Shown here piece after piece: positions 22,149 through 33,190 of a stretch of DNA of 64,000 nt (position 1 is the first letter of the stretch; each line of letters starts with the position of its first letter). Origin of the DNA: Histoplasma ohiense. Its lineage: Eukaryota; Ascomycota; Eurotiomycetes; Onygenales; Ajellomycetaceae. The DNA lies in contig JAEVHH010000002.1 in assembly GCA_017607445.1 (NCBI GenBank), positions 1,658,501 through 1,722,500 of the forward strand, read 5' to 3'. A program made the position numbers and the translations under genes. Under the pieces are notes generated by a model, which saw only the letters and a program-made list of their open reading frames with translations, made no database searches and was not told the DNA's origin.

Positions 22149-23980
22149 AAGAAAAGGGGCGGTTATCCTATGAATCTCGTTCCTCGTGATTTGATTGTAT
22201 ATTTGCTTGGCTTTTCTATATGAGGTAAAAGCTGGGCTTTTACGTCAATGAGCCAATCTCTGTCCCTCTCCCTCTCTCCCTCTTCCCCTCCATTTTTTCC
22301 CAGCGTCTTCGAGTCGAAACGGAAGGTGTCAGTGGCGAACCTGGGTCGGTCTCTCAATAATTTATCTTACCTCGTTTATTTTTCGATGATATGATCTTTC
22401 GGGCTGAAAAGCAACAGATTCTTCTCCAGGATGCGTTACATACTAGTTAGTCGTTTTAGTTGTTGGCGGTTTCTTTTCTTTGCAATATTTTTCCCCAGCA
22501 TTTTATCGACATTTGTTTTCTTCCGTGTCTCTTGTTTCTCTTTTCTCTTATGAACGCAGACAAACAAATACCATCAGCTGTTGCTCTTTTCTAAAATGTT
22601 GTCGGTTTTTTTTTTTCTTTTTTCCTCTCCGCCTATATATATATCTATCTCTCTTATTTACTTTTTTTCTTTTTAGTGTATTCTCCCATTCTTGTGCCTT
22701 TATCTTTATCTGCTCTTTAATATCGTGCGACGCCTCTCTTCCTTTTCTGTCTTTTCCCAGAGTGTGAATCTAATACGGTAAGCCCTTTTTCAAATCATTT
22801 TACTTCCCCTGAAATCCAGGCCCCCCCTTTCTTTTAGATCCCTTTCTCATTTCCTTTATCATATTTACCCCGTTTTTAGCGCGTATTTTCCTTCTCTCAT
22901 AAATGTTCAAATTCCCCCCTTCTATTAGTTGTAGCAACTCCATGTATTCGCAAGCAAACGTATTTTGATAACCCTTCCGGTCATCATCATCATCATAATT
23001 TCGAACGTTTTATTACTAGCGCACTGTGCTATAAGTTACCTGGGAAATAATTACAAAACGCGACGGTGCCTGAGGTATAGTATCGCTCGACCTGTACTAA
23101 GTACTGTACTCCGTACTGTTAGGGGTTTTCACTCAAAATACTCCGTATACTCCGTTACTCCGTATGTATTTTTAGGCCTTTGAATACCTTTCGCGATCTT
23201 ACGTGAATACATGACACGTAAAGTTACATAAAACGTTACAACCTCTTCCAAAAAACGGTAAGGAAAAGATGGGTATTTAATTGGATACATCAGAGGCGAA
23301 TTTTTTTTATTTATTTTGATTTATTTTTTTTTTTTTTTTACCAGTAGAGGTTGGGAGTTTGATTCTGGCGGACACGGCTCGTTGTTCAACATATTTTTTC
23401 TCAAGAAATAGTATGTGGAACAAAGCAACTCTGCGCATACTTGCGATGATGTCTGTGGCTGAGCTGAATGGACTGATGTGCATCGAGAGCATCGAGAGCT
23501 TATGGTAAGTAACCCTTGCTCTCGCTTTCTCTCTGATTCCTGAGAACGGGTTCTTGGTTGCTTCTGAAGGAGCTGAGGGAGGAAACGGTGTGAAACGTTG
23601 GCTTTCAGCTGCTGTCTATGTATGTTCCCTGTGGTCCTGGTCCTGTGGCATCGAATGTGTGTAGCGGGTACTCATGCGATCTCTCTAGTTACTGCGTTAA
23701 AATTGTCATCCAAGATCTATGTCCAAGGCGCTGTGTGAGTGGAAGACTGCATTTCAAGGGACGATCGAGATATTTCCGTGAGCTCATTGGAGCGAGAGGG
23801 TAGTATTACATACAAGGCCGATGATTTAAGTAAAGTATATTATTCACAGTCAACACGAGCTAGAATAGCAATGGAATTCATACGTAACTACCGAGACCAA
23901 GGGAGTTTTATATGCTCTATGTAGTGAAATCAATACCCACGCAGTCGCCACCACCACTTTCTAAGAAAATACACATCTAG
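22149..23980. other. 1.8-kb intergenic region between convergent genes
   Basis: Pyrimidine-rich 3' flank of the DUF3237 gene (to about 22900), then a segment with three exact copies of TACTCCGTA at 23107, 23139 and 23156, then unrecognised sequence. No gene is supported. Confidence 0.5.
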
Positions 23981-24049
23981 CTAAACGGTTTCGATATAAC
24001 GTTTGACTTCCCTACAACGTAGGCTGCAGTGAGTAGTGTTTCAAAAACG

Positions 24050-24087
<38 letters not shown>

Positions 24088-25776
24088 GAGCCAAAAACAG
24101 AAAAGGGGAAACCAGAGATGTATGGAAATTCAGACTCACCAATCAGTCACAGCTTCCTCCCACAGACGAATCTCATGTTCCCTCGTCCCCCCAAAATGGT
24201 CCACGAACGCATCTCCAAAAACCTCCCTCGCAACACTTCCCTCCCGCAGGAAAACGGCAACCGCGTCCTTCAGGTTTTTAGCCAACCGCACTCCCTGGTC
24301 ATTTGGGCAGCCCACATCCGCCCCTCGAGGAAGTGGCGGAACAGGAAGGGCAAGTTTCTTTTCCACACCCCGCCAACCTAGCGCAAGGATAGCGGCAAGG
24401 ACATAATGCGGGTTTGCGTCCGCACCTGGGACCCGCACCTCGAGACGTGTGCCATTTGGCGATGATGTGGGTGGCGTGATGACACGGATGGACGCAGCTC
24501 TGTGCTCTAAGCCCCAGGAAACGGTGACCGGGGCCCAGAAGTTTTCCACAAGGCGCTTGTAGGAATTTATGGTGGGGGCGAAAAGAGGCATGATATCTGG
24601 TAGGCCGTCGAGGACGCCGGCAAGAAAGTGCCTCCCCATGTCGGAGAGGTAGGCCACATCGGGATATGGGGGTGAGGGATCGGCTACCTCGCGGGCGAAC
24701 ATGTTTTGTCCGGCGTTTGACATAATGGAGACATGCATATGCCCGCTGTTCCCTGGGAGCCCCTGCCGTGGTTTAGCCATGAATACAGGCGTGATTCCGT
24801 ATTTGCTACCCAGGCATTTCACGACGTATCTGAAATTTTGGGGAGTTAGTCGTGCTCGCATACGATTTCTAAACCTACATAGCTAAAAGATTAAAACCGA
24901 ATATTTTATCTTACTTGAATAAGCTCGCGCGATCAGCGATTTCTTTGATCTCCCCAAATTCAAGAGCCTGTTGAAGGTTAGGTAGGTATTGCAATACAAA
25001 GCAGGAGTGTTCAATATAAAACGCACAGCTTCAAAAACGCCCGGACCACTTTCAGTATGCCAGCTTTCGATATTACACTTGAACTCCCGACACGTGTTGA
25101 AGATTCTATAGTAATATTCCTGGTTATGTACAGTCCTTGTAAGGCTGTAGCCAAACATTCCCTCCGTCAATGGAGGGAGTGAATTCACTGGATTCTCTCT
25201 GAGAAAAGTGGCCGTTGACGAGGAGTTTCGCTCGACAGTATTAGGATTCGGGGGGGCGCGAAATTGGTAGAATTCATATTCCGCTGTAAAAAATCAATTA
25301 TAAAGTCCGCTGGATTTTCTGCATAATCCGCATAAAGTGAGAAGAAACATACCACCAGCCATAGCTCTGTACCCAATCTTCTCCATCTTCTCAGCAGCGA
25401 CCCTCAACAACCCGCGCGGACAAGCTGATATCGGCGCCTTGGTCTCAGGGTCGAAAAAATTTATCAAAAAGAAGGCTACGTTATCTTCCCACGGTATTCT
25501 CCGAAAACTGCTAAGATCAGGGATTGCTAGCATATCTCGATATCCATTTTCCTTATTGCTTATCCCCAGCTCCTTGAAATATGTCTGATCGTGCATGTCC
25601 CACCCAAATATTACGGAGCAGAAGCCGAACCCGTTTTGCGCAATGCTGAGAAACTTCCGCTTGGACACAAGCTTCCCGCGCAGGATCCCATCTGCGTCGA
25701 TTCCAGCGAGCTTCACTTGCGTATCCCGCTCTAGAACGGTAGTAAGATTAAACAGAGAAACATCAGTTTCCGCCAT
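23981..25776 (-). CDS. glutamine-synthetase-like enzyme (GlnA/PuuA/FluG C-domain type)
   Basis: Five exons on the minus strand: 25776-25353, 25283-25027, 24967-24915, 24829-24140, 24011-23981; 484 aa. The N-terminal beta-grasp segment holds KLAGIDADGILRGKLVSKRK and FGWDMHDQTYF. The catalytic domain has AGAEYEFYQF (metal-binding Glu pair region), NIESWHTESGPGVFEAAL, GNSGHMHVSI, LFAPTINSYKRL, and an Arg-rich RAASIRVI / RLEVRVPGADANPHYVLAAI stretch. All are glutamine synthetase signatures, in the version found in gamma-glutamyl-amine ligases and FluG rather than in biosynthetic GlnA. It would use ATP to join glutamate to ammonia or an amine; the acceptor is unknown. The 53-base third exon and the 31-base last exon (VKRYIETV end) are supported by family-like joins. 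It is divergent from the SDR gene to the right. Confidence 0.92.
24050..24081. repeat. A32 tract in an intron
   Basis: Homopolymer inside the last intron of the glutamine-synthetase-like gene. On the coding strand it is a T32 tract about 40 bases before the 3' splice site. Confidence 0.85.
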
Positions 25777-26387
25777 CTCGACTTGAGGTGGGGGTACGGA
25801 CAAGGCGTTGCTGGATGGGAATCCAATGTTTCTCCGAATCGCCGTTGACCCCCAAGTTGGCGCAACGACGTAGCGACACTGCCAGAGACCGAATATCTCC
25901 TGTGAGTCCTGTCGGCCGCGATCAAGGGTGAGGTGCAAGAGCTCAACTTAGCCGATCTGGCGACTGCCGAATCCACCCCAACGGCCGTCATGTGATTGGC
26001 TGCGCCGAACAGATTGTACTAGCCTGTTTTGTTTTAGCTGCGAGTCATGGGTTTGATCGATTAGATAAGAGCCGAAGCTTGATTCGTGAGCTATCAACAC
26101 CAAACCCCTCCCCGCATTTTTTTTGTTTCGTGGCCATTGCGCAAGTCTCTCCCACATTCCTTGAAGGGAACACGTAAAAGCCATTGATTGACGGAGTCTC
26201 TTTCCACTCTCGGTTCCTGGCTTGTAAGTTTGTTTTCGATAGCCGGTTGTTCGGCTATCCATACCCGGCCAACATCCAACATTGGGGGGTGGTGGCACTT
26301 GTGGACATGATTCACTTCATAGATGTTAACCTGTACTCTTTGATATCCCCAGACTACTGGCTGCGATTCTAAAAAGTCTCAGTCATC
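25777..26387. other. bidirectional promoter region
   Basis: 611 bases between the divergent glutamine-synthetase-like and SDR start codons. One TTAGATAAGA word near 26058-26067 matches a GATA-factor (AreA-like) core. A single site is weak evidence for nitrogen control. Confidence 0.45.
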
Positions 26388-27484
26388 ATGGGACGACTCG
26401 ATGGGAAAAACGCCATCATTACCGGCGCTGCGGGGTAAGGGCCTTGCTTGACCTTAGGGATCTGACGATGTAGCCCGGAGCCCATACTGACAGGACCATA
26501 TCTAGCGGCATTGGGCTCGAAACCTCCATCCTCTTCGCCCGTGAAGGCGCCTCCATTCTTATGGCTGACATCTCTGAGCCCGCCCTTGAAAAAGCACTTG
26601 CGAAGGTAAAACAAATGGCGCCCAACGCCGTCAAGGTCGAAACGATCAGGTGCGATGTGTCCAAGGAGGCCGACGTTAAGACTATGGTAGAGGCGCAGGA
26701 CTCCTGGGGCGGATGTGATGTCATTTTCAATAATGCAGGCATCATGCATGCTGATGATGCCGATGCCATCGATACGCCGGAGAAAATCTGGGACATGACT
26801 CAAAATATAAATGTCAAAGGAGTGTGGTACGGGTGTAAGCATGCAGTTATCAGCCTGCGCAAACACCGCAAGAAGCATGGAAGCATCATCAACACTGCCA
26901 GTGTCGTCGCATTGATGGGAAGTGCAACCCCCCAATTGGCCTACACTGCAAGCAAAGGCGCGGTGCTGGCGATGACGAGAGAGTTGGCCATCGTCCATGC
27001 TCGTGAGGGATTCCGATTCAATTCTCTTTGCCCCGCACCTTTGAAGTAATAACCCCCCCCCCGCCGCCAATTTTATTTCTTCATGAGTGGATAGCAGAGC
27101 CTAACTAACACATCGCTCCAGCACCCCTCTCCTGCAAGACTGGCTGGGTGATGACGTTCCCAAGCGCCAGAGACGCGAGATCCATTTCCCCACAGGCCGT
27201 TTTGGCGAGGCTGTAGAACAGGCCCAGGCCGTGCTTTTCTTAGCTAGTGACGAGAGCAGTTTTGTCAACGGCACAGACTTTGTGGTTGACGGCGGAATGA
27301 CCAAGGTCCGTTACCACACACATCCGTCCACAACACCCCCCCTCTCTCCCCTCCACGTATCTCGAACCCCTATTTACAATTAGGATGTTATTAATACATC
27401 TAACATAAAATATCAAATCACACGCAGGCATACGTGACCCCTGAGGGACCGCCAACGACGGCGCCAAGAAACAATGCGAACTAA
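26388..27484 (+). CDS. classical short-chain dehydrogenase/reductase
   Basis: Four exons: 26388-26434, 26506-27045, 27122-27305, 27428-27484; 275 aa. The cofactor loop TGAAGGIG (residues 12-19) is assembled across the first intron. IFNNAGI follows, then the catalytic triad Ser148, Tyr162 and Lys166 (NTAS...YTASK), and the family end motif VNGTDFVVDGGMTKAYVTPEG. An Asp in the MADIS strand end favours NAD(H) over NADP(H). Relatives are annotated as 3-alpha-hydroxysteroid, 2,5-dichloro-cyclohexadiene-diol or levodione-type dehydrogenases; the substrate here is unknown. The last exon is only 57 bases and adds an Ala/Pro/Asn-rich tail. It shares a divergent promoter with the glutamine-synthetase-like gene, so joint regulation in amine catabolism is plausible. 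Confidence 0.9.
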
Positions 27485-28774
27485 GTTAACTTAAATATAG
27501 CGTTCAGCCCCTACTTTTAAATTATTAGGACGTAATAAGTAGATAAGGTGTGATGGGTCTAGTAATATATAGAACCTCGGTGGTTGGAGTGCTTTGATAT
27601 GCATCTAGTATGGAGAGAAGAGACGGGGGATTGTGCGTGGGGGAAATCTGCCTCCGCATTATCTTTGTATGTGGGGAAAAAAAAAAAAAAAAGGTCCTAA
27701 AAATCTCATAAATAGACTTGAGTAAGGGAATAAGTTAATTATATGCCATTTTCCTTTTTCTCCATTATGTTTCGGGGTAAGGTGTGTAGCATTAAATATA
27801 AAGATGTCAGCTTGAAAAATAACAACTGGGAAAAAAATATTGTTTATTGACTCCTGTGTGAGTAACAACTAATATGGCTTCTTTCTGTAAGTAATTTTGT
27901 CACTACGTATTTTATACCCCTAATGTACTCCGTGCATGTATAGTAAGTACTGTATGTATATTCATGGTTCAAGGAGTCCTGCAGAATTGGACTTTGCCAC
28001 TAGAGAAATCCCCTAATTAGCTGGCTGGGCTTTAGATAACTAGTGTGGGCCATTCCAGAATACCAATATTATCTATGAGAACGGCAGAAACAAATGGGTA
28101 AAATTATCCGAACGAAGCGGGTTTATCCGCATAATACATTAAAAAAATAGAATCCGCTATTGACTAACGTATCAGGCCACGGGTATCGGGTTAAATAAAG
28201 AATGAAAGTCAGTAGAAAAAAATGTGGGGTGTATAGTTATTAAATCAGTCAGTCCCTAGTGAAAGAAAAATAAAGGATAGCAAGGAAGGAAGAAGTAGGA
28301 AATACGGAAATTTTTGTTTTAAACTTGAAATATTAAATATTACCTCCCACCCATCCCATGCATTTTTGTGTATGGTTTGCATAGTATTCGTCTTGAAAAA
28401 CAAAGAGATGAATAAAGAAATTGGGAAACTAGAATTGCAGATAAATAACAAAATAACGGTTGGTGTCGAAATTAATAGCTGATGGATGCAGACAGATGAC
28501 GTGAAAAAGCGGAGACAGCAACGAAACTTAAACTAAAAAGACCAGGGTCTGTGGTAGGGGGGATGGGGACGCTACAAACTAAACAACCCTTTGGCTGTGG
28601 GGAAGAGAAGAGAAGAGAAATAATAAAGGTTGAAGAAGGGAAGTAATTCCTCCTACCGTTTGTAAGGAGCTGTCTTAGAAAGGCGAAGTAGAGGGGCAGT
28701 TACTCAATCGCCATCTTGAGTTTGGCAATCGTGGTATTGGGGGTGATGGAGGGACTTCGGGTGGTTGTCCTCCA
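27485..28774. other. A/T-rich intergenic region between convergent genes
   Basis: 3' flanks of the SDR and REC8 genes. Several A-runs and no supported gene. Confidence 0.5.
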
Positions 28775-31666
28775 TCATGCAAGCCGTATGAAAATTTCCC
28801 CAAACTCCTCATGACCATTCTCATATCGAATACACTTTTCTTGCCTCACGTGCAATGCGCCCTTCGTCGCTAACGTGAGGGTATGAAGCAGTGCCTGCGT
28901 GGCGACAATGCGGCTGTTGATAGCTGATGGAAGGAGGGTGGAAAACGAAAGCTCGACGAATGCAGTAGGGATAGCAGGATAATCGTCATTATCACCGTCA
29001 TGATGCCCGCCCTCAGTATCAGCAGCAGTTGGAGTGTTCATATTTTCCTCACCTGCTTCTCCAATTTTATTTTTGACAAAGTCAAGGAAATTCAAACTCT
29101 CCTGATCTAAAGTGACTGCAAGCCATTGAGATTCAGCGGCCGTTTGTGTATCAACCGCAGCAGCAGGTCCGTGCAATTCAAAGGAATCGTGATGACGGCT
29201 ACGGATGGCGGTGATATCATCGTATCCCACGACGGAGTTATCGAGGTCCATGTTACTGTCTAGGTTGTCTCTCACGTCGAATTCCTCATCATCCGCGATT
29301 GAAATATTTCCCATATCTTGGCCAATTCTCCCGCGGCCGGCAAGGGGACTAGCACTAGTCATCCGTCTCTTCCGTCTTCCAAATGCTGTTGATGGGCCGC
29401 CCATGACGCTTCCGTCTGGGCCACCACCACTTGTGATGGAGTGAGGACCACCAATGCTGGAATAACCCCCCGCGCTTGGGAGGAATTGGCGAGAGTGGAT
29501 GGAAGAGCCTGGTTGGGAGCCTCGGATTGAAGCAGTGATATTCCATGGCATTTGAGAGGAAGCATCATCGTACATTGGCGGAGGCGCGTGGCGGCCTACT
29601 TCGATGTCCTGAAGCTGTGGATGTATTTTATATTTGTGTTAGTTGATTATAGAAATTACCCAGCAGCTGGCGAGAGTATCTGCGACGTCATGTCATACCT
29701 CAAATCCGATGCCATAGTTATCGTCATGTTCGATCACATGTCCACGTTCGATTTCATCCTCCCATTCTCCTCTCATACGCACATTTCTCGTTTCATCTTC
29801 TGAATCAGCATCTTCGTCCGCATCCCGGCTTCGTTTGCGACGAGTTGTACTGATTTTGTTTCCCGTTAGCGTCGCTAGCATCTGCTCTCCAGAGAACATA
29901 TCCAGAGGGTGTTCACAATCCAAAACACCCAAGGCAATGCCGACACGGCAAGTTCTGTCCCCCATTACCCAGTACGCAGCATTTTTCTTTGCAGAGGTTA
30001 TAAGTTTGTTATTCTGTTTGAGTTTTGATGCGAGAGCCATGTTCTGCGCGTAATCCGAATTCCATCGTGCTAGATCAGAATTTCTCAATTCTGGAGGGTC
30101 ATCGAATCCGAAATATTTAATAACCCTTTTTCTTAAACGATGGTGCGCCTTTGGGGTTTCAGATGATCTTTCAGTTGACGGTTCGAAGCTAGGATCGGCA
30201 CCGGAATCGACTATTGAAACTGGTTCGCCAGAGGCAAAGTTGCTACGGGCTGCATCATTCATTTCCACGTCATCGTGGAGAACCATCCGGTCTTCGAACT
30301 ATAGATGGCGAGGATGTCAGAACCCGTTAATATACCACTGCCAAATGGAACTCACCTGATGTTGAAAAGCTTGGAACTCTCCTTCTTCTGCCATCCGCCT
30401 AGAGTTGACGTTGGCAGAACTCCGTCCAGAAATCGCAGTAAATTTTTCTTTCAGAATTGGCTTTGCTGTTAGTTCAATTATATTTCCTTCGCCGTCGAAC
30501 TCAAAGTCGGGCTGCAGCAAAAAACCAGTCTCTTCCGCGAACGGTGCTGGAAGCTCAAATTGGGTTTCTTTCCTAGCACTGCTGCCGATATCACTGGGGA
30601 ACCCAGAGGCACCCGCACCAAGACCGCCTATATCTGACGACGAGATGTTTAAGTGAAGCTGGCCATCTGAGAACTGGCTAGATTTGCTTGATGGGGCAAG
30701 GACACTTGATAGAAGGCTGGATTTGCGAGGAGATCCGATGTCTGAGGAAATTTCCAGCGCAGAGAGATCTACGTTTAGCCCTGGGAGCATTAAATCAGGT
30801 ATGAAGGAAGGGTCATCTGGAAGGACAAGCTGGTCAGGCCTGAAGGGGTCAGTTAGTAATTTGACCCTCATCAAGGGGAAAACAAGGATTGGGTTAAAGT
30901 ACATACCTCGCCTTTCCAGCATCGGGATCCAATGCCGTCGAACGAACCTCCTTCAGCATTAATTTCATCCTATCCCGCATTGTCTGCGCGTCCATCAACG
31001 CATATCCGCACTGCTGGTGATACACCCTTGAAACCCCATATCTAAAAGCGAAGCCTCAGCCCATTTAGCAACAGGCCTAAATATCAGATTACGACGAAAT
31101 TTTTTTTTTTTTTTGGTCTTAGACTCACAGCAAATTCCCCTGTAGCCTCAAGGCCATAGGTGCCTCAGGATGTATAATAGTTTCGCAAGCTTTTGGCACG
31201 TCAACCTCGAGAATAGCCTTGCGATTCACCTTTCTAGTTGCTGATTTCGCGCCAAGTGTCGCGACCAGCCTGCCAACGTAGGGCACAGAGCCAAAACGTA
31301 TCAGTTAAAGAGTATTGATATCGAAGACCAAAGAGGCGTGTACATAGAAATCGCATAATAGCGAAATAACAAAGAATGCACATTGGAGCTACTGGAACGA
31401 AGAACCGGGTGGAAGGCGGAAATAAAACTGCGTTAACCTACCAAACCGTTGCGACACCATGCTCGCGGGATGTGAGGACTGGGCGTGAGGGATATATTTC
31501 ATCAGCGATACGTTCCATAATATAGTGGCGTGATATTGCGCTGGCAAGAACCGTTTAAAACGCCCTTGTCTGGCCAACTATTGCGGCTCCAACGGCCATT
31601 CCAAAGAAACATGTCCCTCAAAAACAATTAGTAACAATAATACTCACTCTCATGACTGTAGAACAT
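28775..31666 (-). CDS. REC8: meiotic cohesin kleisin subunit Rec8
   Basis: Seven exons on the minus strand: 31666-31648, 31478-31442, 31269-31129, 31041-30907, 30839-30356, 30298-29699, 29614-28775; 751 aa. The first three short exons join to MFYSHEILTSREHGVATVW, then LVATLG, the hallmark start of Rad21/Rec8 proteins. LRLQGNLLYGVSRVYHQQCGY follows (SMC3-binding N-domain, residues 1-110). The middle is long, acidic and Ser-rich, with an RRKRMTSASP basic patch. The C-terminal winged-helix domain (about 690-751) has AFVELSFSTLLPSAINSRIVATQALLHTLTLA in the usual place. Rec8 closes the SMC1-SMC3 ring and holds sister chromatids in meiosis. Choosing Rec8 over mitotic Rad21/Scc1 rests on the MFYSHEILTS start and overall layout. 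The first exon carries only six full codons. Confidence 0.88.
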
Positions 31667-33190
31667 CCTGCTAGTTCCACCCTATGCCTGCACTTCTTGT
31701 CGGGTCGCTTTGTGCCCAAGGCGCTGAATTAAAGGGGCTGAATTGACGTGATGTCTCCTAGCACAACTCCCTATACGTTGTGCTCACTTATAGATAGCAG
31801 CTCGATAAGCAGGTGACAAATTCCCGCGCACGCGTCCTCCCCTTCCCCGCCGTTTTCCCTTGCTATGCTGAGCAACAGGGGCAAGAGTTTGGATATAGCC
31901 CCTGAGAATTATAGGCGCGGATAGGCGTAACTAAATATGTGCGATAATGACTGCACCCAGCATAAAAGGTTGGAGACGGAAGGAGGGTCAAGCAAGATGC
32001 GAGAGCGACGAGGTTGAGGAGGGAGACGAAGCGGAGGAAGAGGGGAAAGGGGAAACGCGTCACGGCGGAGCGGAGTCACGGGGTCGCAGCTTGCGGAATG
32101 CGGATTGTATATGGAAGCAAGGGATGTATGTACGGTCCATACATGTGTACGCATGCTGGAGAGTGTATATACCACTTGAGACAGGCTTCTGCTGGTTCCC
32201 TCCCTATCCTGAGCTGGTGACTTACATACAGAGGGGCGTATTTAACTAGCCTATTAGCCACACAATTACTCAGACAACCAAGTAATCGAATCCAGGGGAT
32301 TGGAATGGCCATTCCGCAGCCACATACCCTGTGGGAAGCAGAAAAGGGGGAATATAGAAAATTGAGAAAAGTGGGTATGTTGTAAATATCTTCTGTCTAG
32401 GTATCTGCTTGAGGATAAGCATCACAAGTTGCCGTTGGGATCTCTATTCGGCAAAGAGGAAAACGGGACAGAAAATTCTTCGCAGTATCACCCGCTGGGA
32501 GAATATTTTGGATTTAATCTATATCTCTCTCAGCCAATTTCTCCACCCTTTCTGCCCGGATCCCCTCTATTCATTTTTCGCGTCCAATCATGAACGAAAG
32601 GAAAAGAAGAGAGGCATGGGGAACAAAAGCCGGGTGGAGACGGAAGGCCTCCCGGAAATAGAAGTCTATGCAAGTAACGACAACGACATTATTTAAAAGA
32701 GCTGACAATGACGAAGAAGAAAATCAGCTCCAAGATGTGGGAATTTCTAATGGTAACGCACAAAACAATGAAATAGCCCAAACTACTCTCAGCTGGGTAG
32801 AAGGAAGAGTATATATATAGTCATCCAGGAAGAAGAGTAATGAGAAGCGGAAAGAGAGGAGGGAAGAAATTGACCACATAGCGTAATCAATTATCGAAAA
32901 GGGAGGAAGGAGAAGATGGGGTCAAAATGAATAAAGGGGTTGCCACGTCTGGGATTTATGTGCAGCAAATCCATCTGCACGGGTTCATTTACACGAATGA
33001 GGATGCACACATTGAGAAAACCGAATGATATAGAGAGATGATATAGAAACAAAAATCAAAAATATGATGATCGTTTGAAAAATTTTAAGTAACGTGTGCG
33101 AATACACTGTGACACGGATAGCTTGTTTTTCAAATTCTGTTCGAAACTGAGGGATGCTGGTTCAAGTTAGCTGAACAATCAACCTTCGCC
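31667..33190. other. 1.5-kb region upstream of REC8
   Basis: Promoter side of REC8 and 3' flank of ARG5,6. Purine-rich stretches near 31970-32060 and 32580-32640. No supported gene. Confidence 0.5.

Noticed and set aside
23340..23385. tRNA-like sequence GGGAGTTTGATTCTGGC
   Set aside because: B-box is imperfect and no upstream A-box or acceptor stem is visible.
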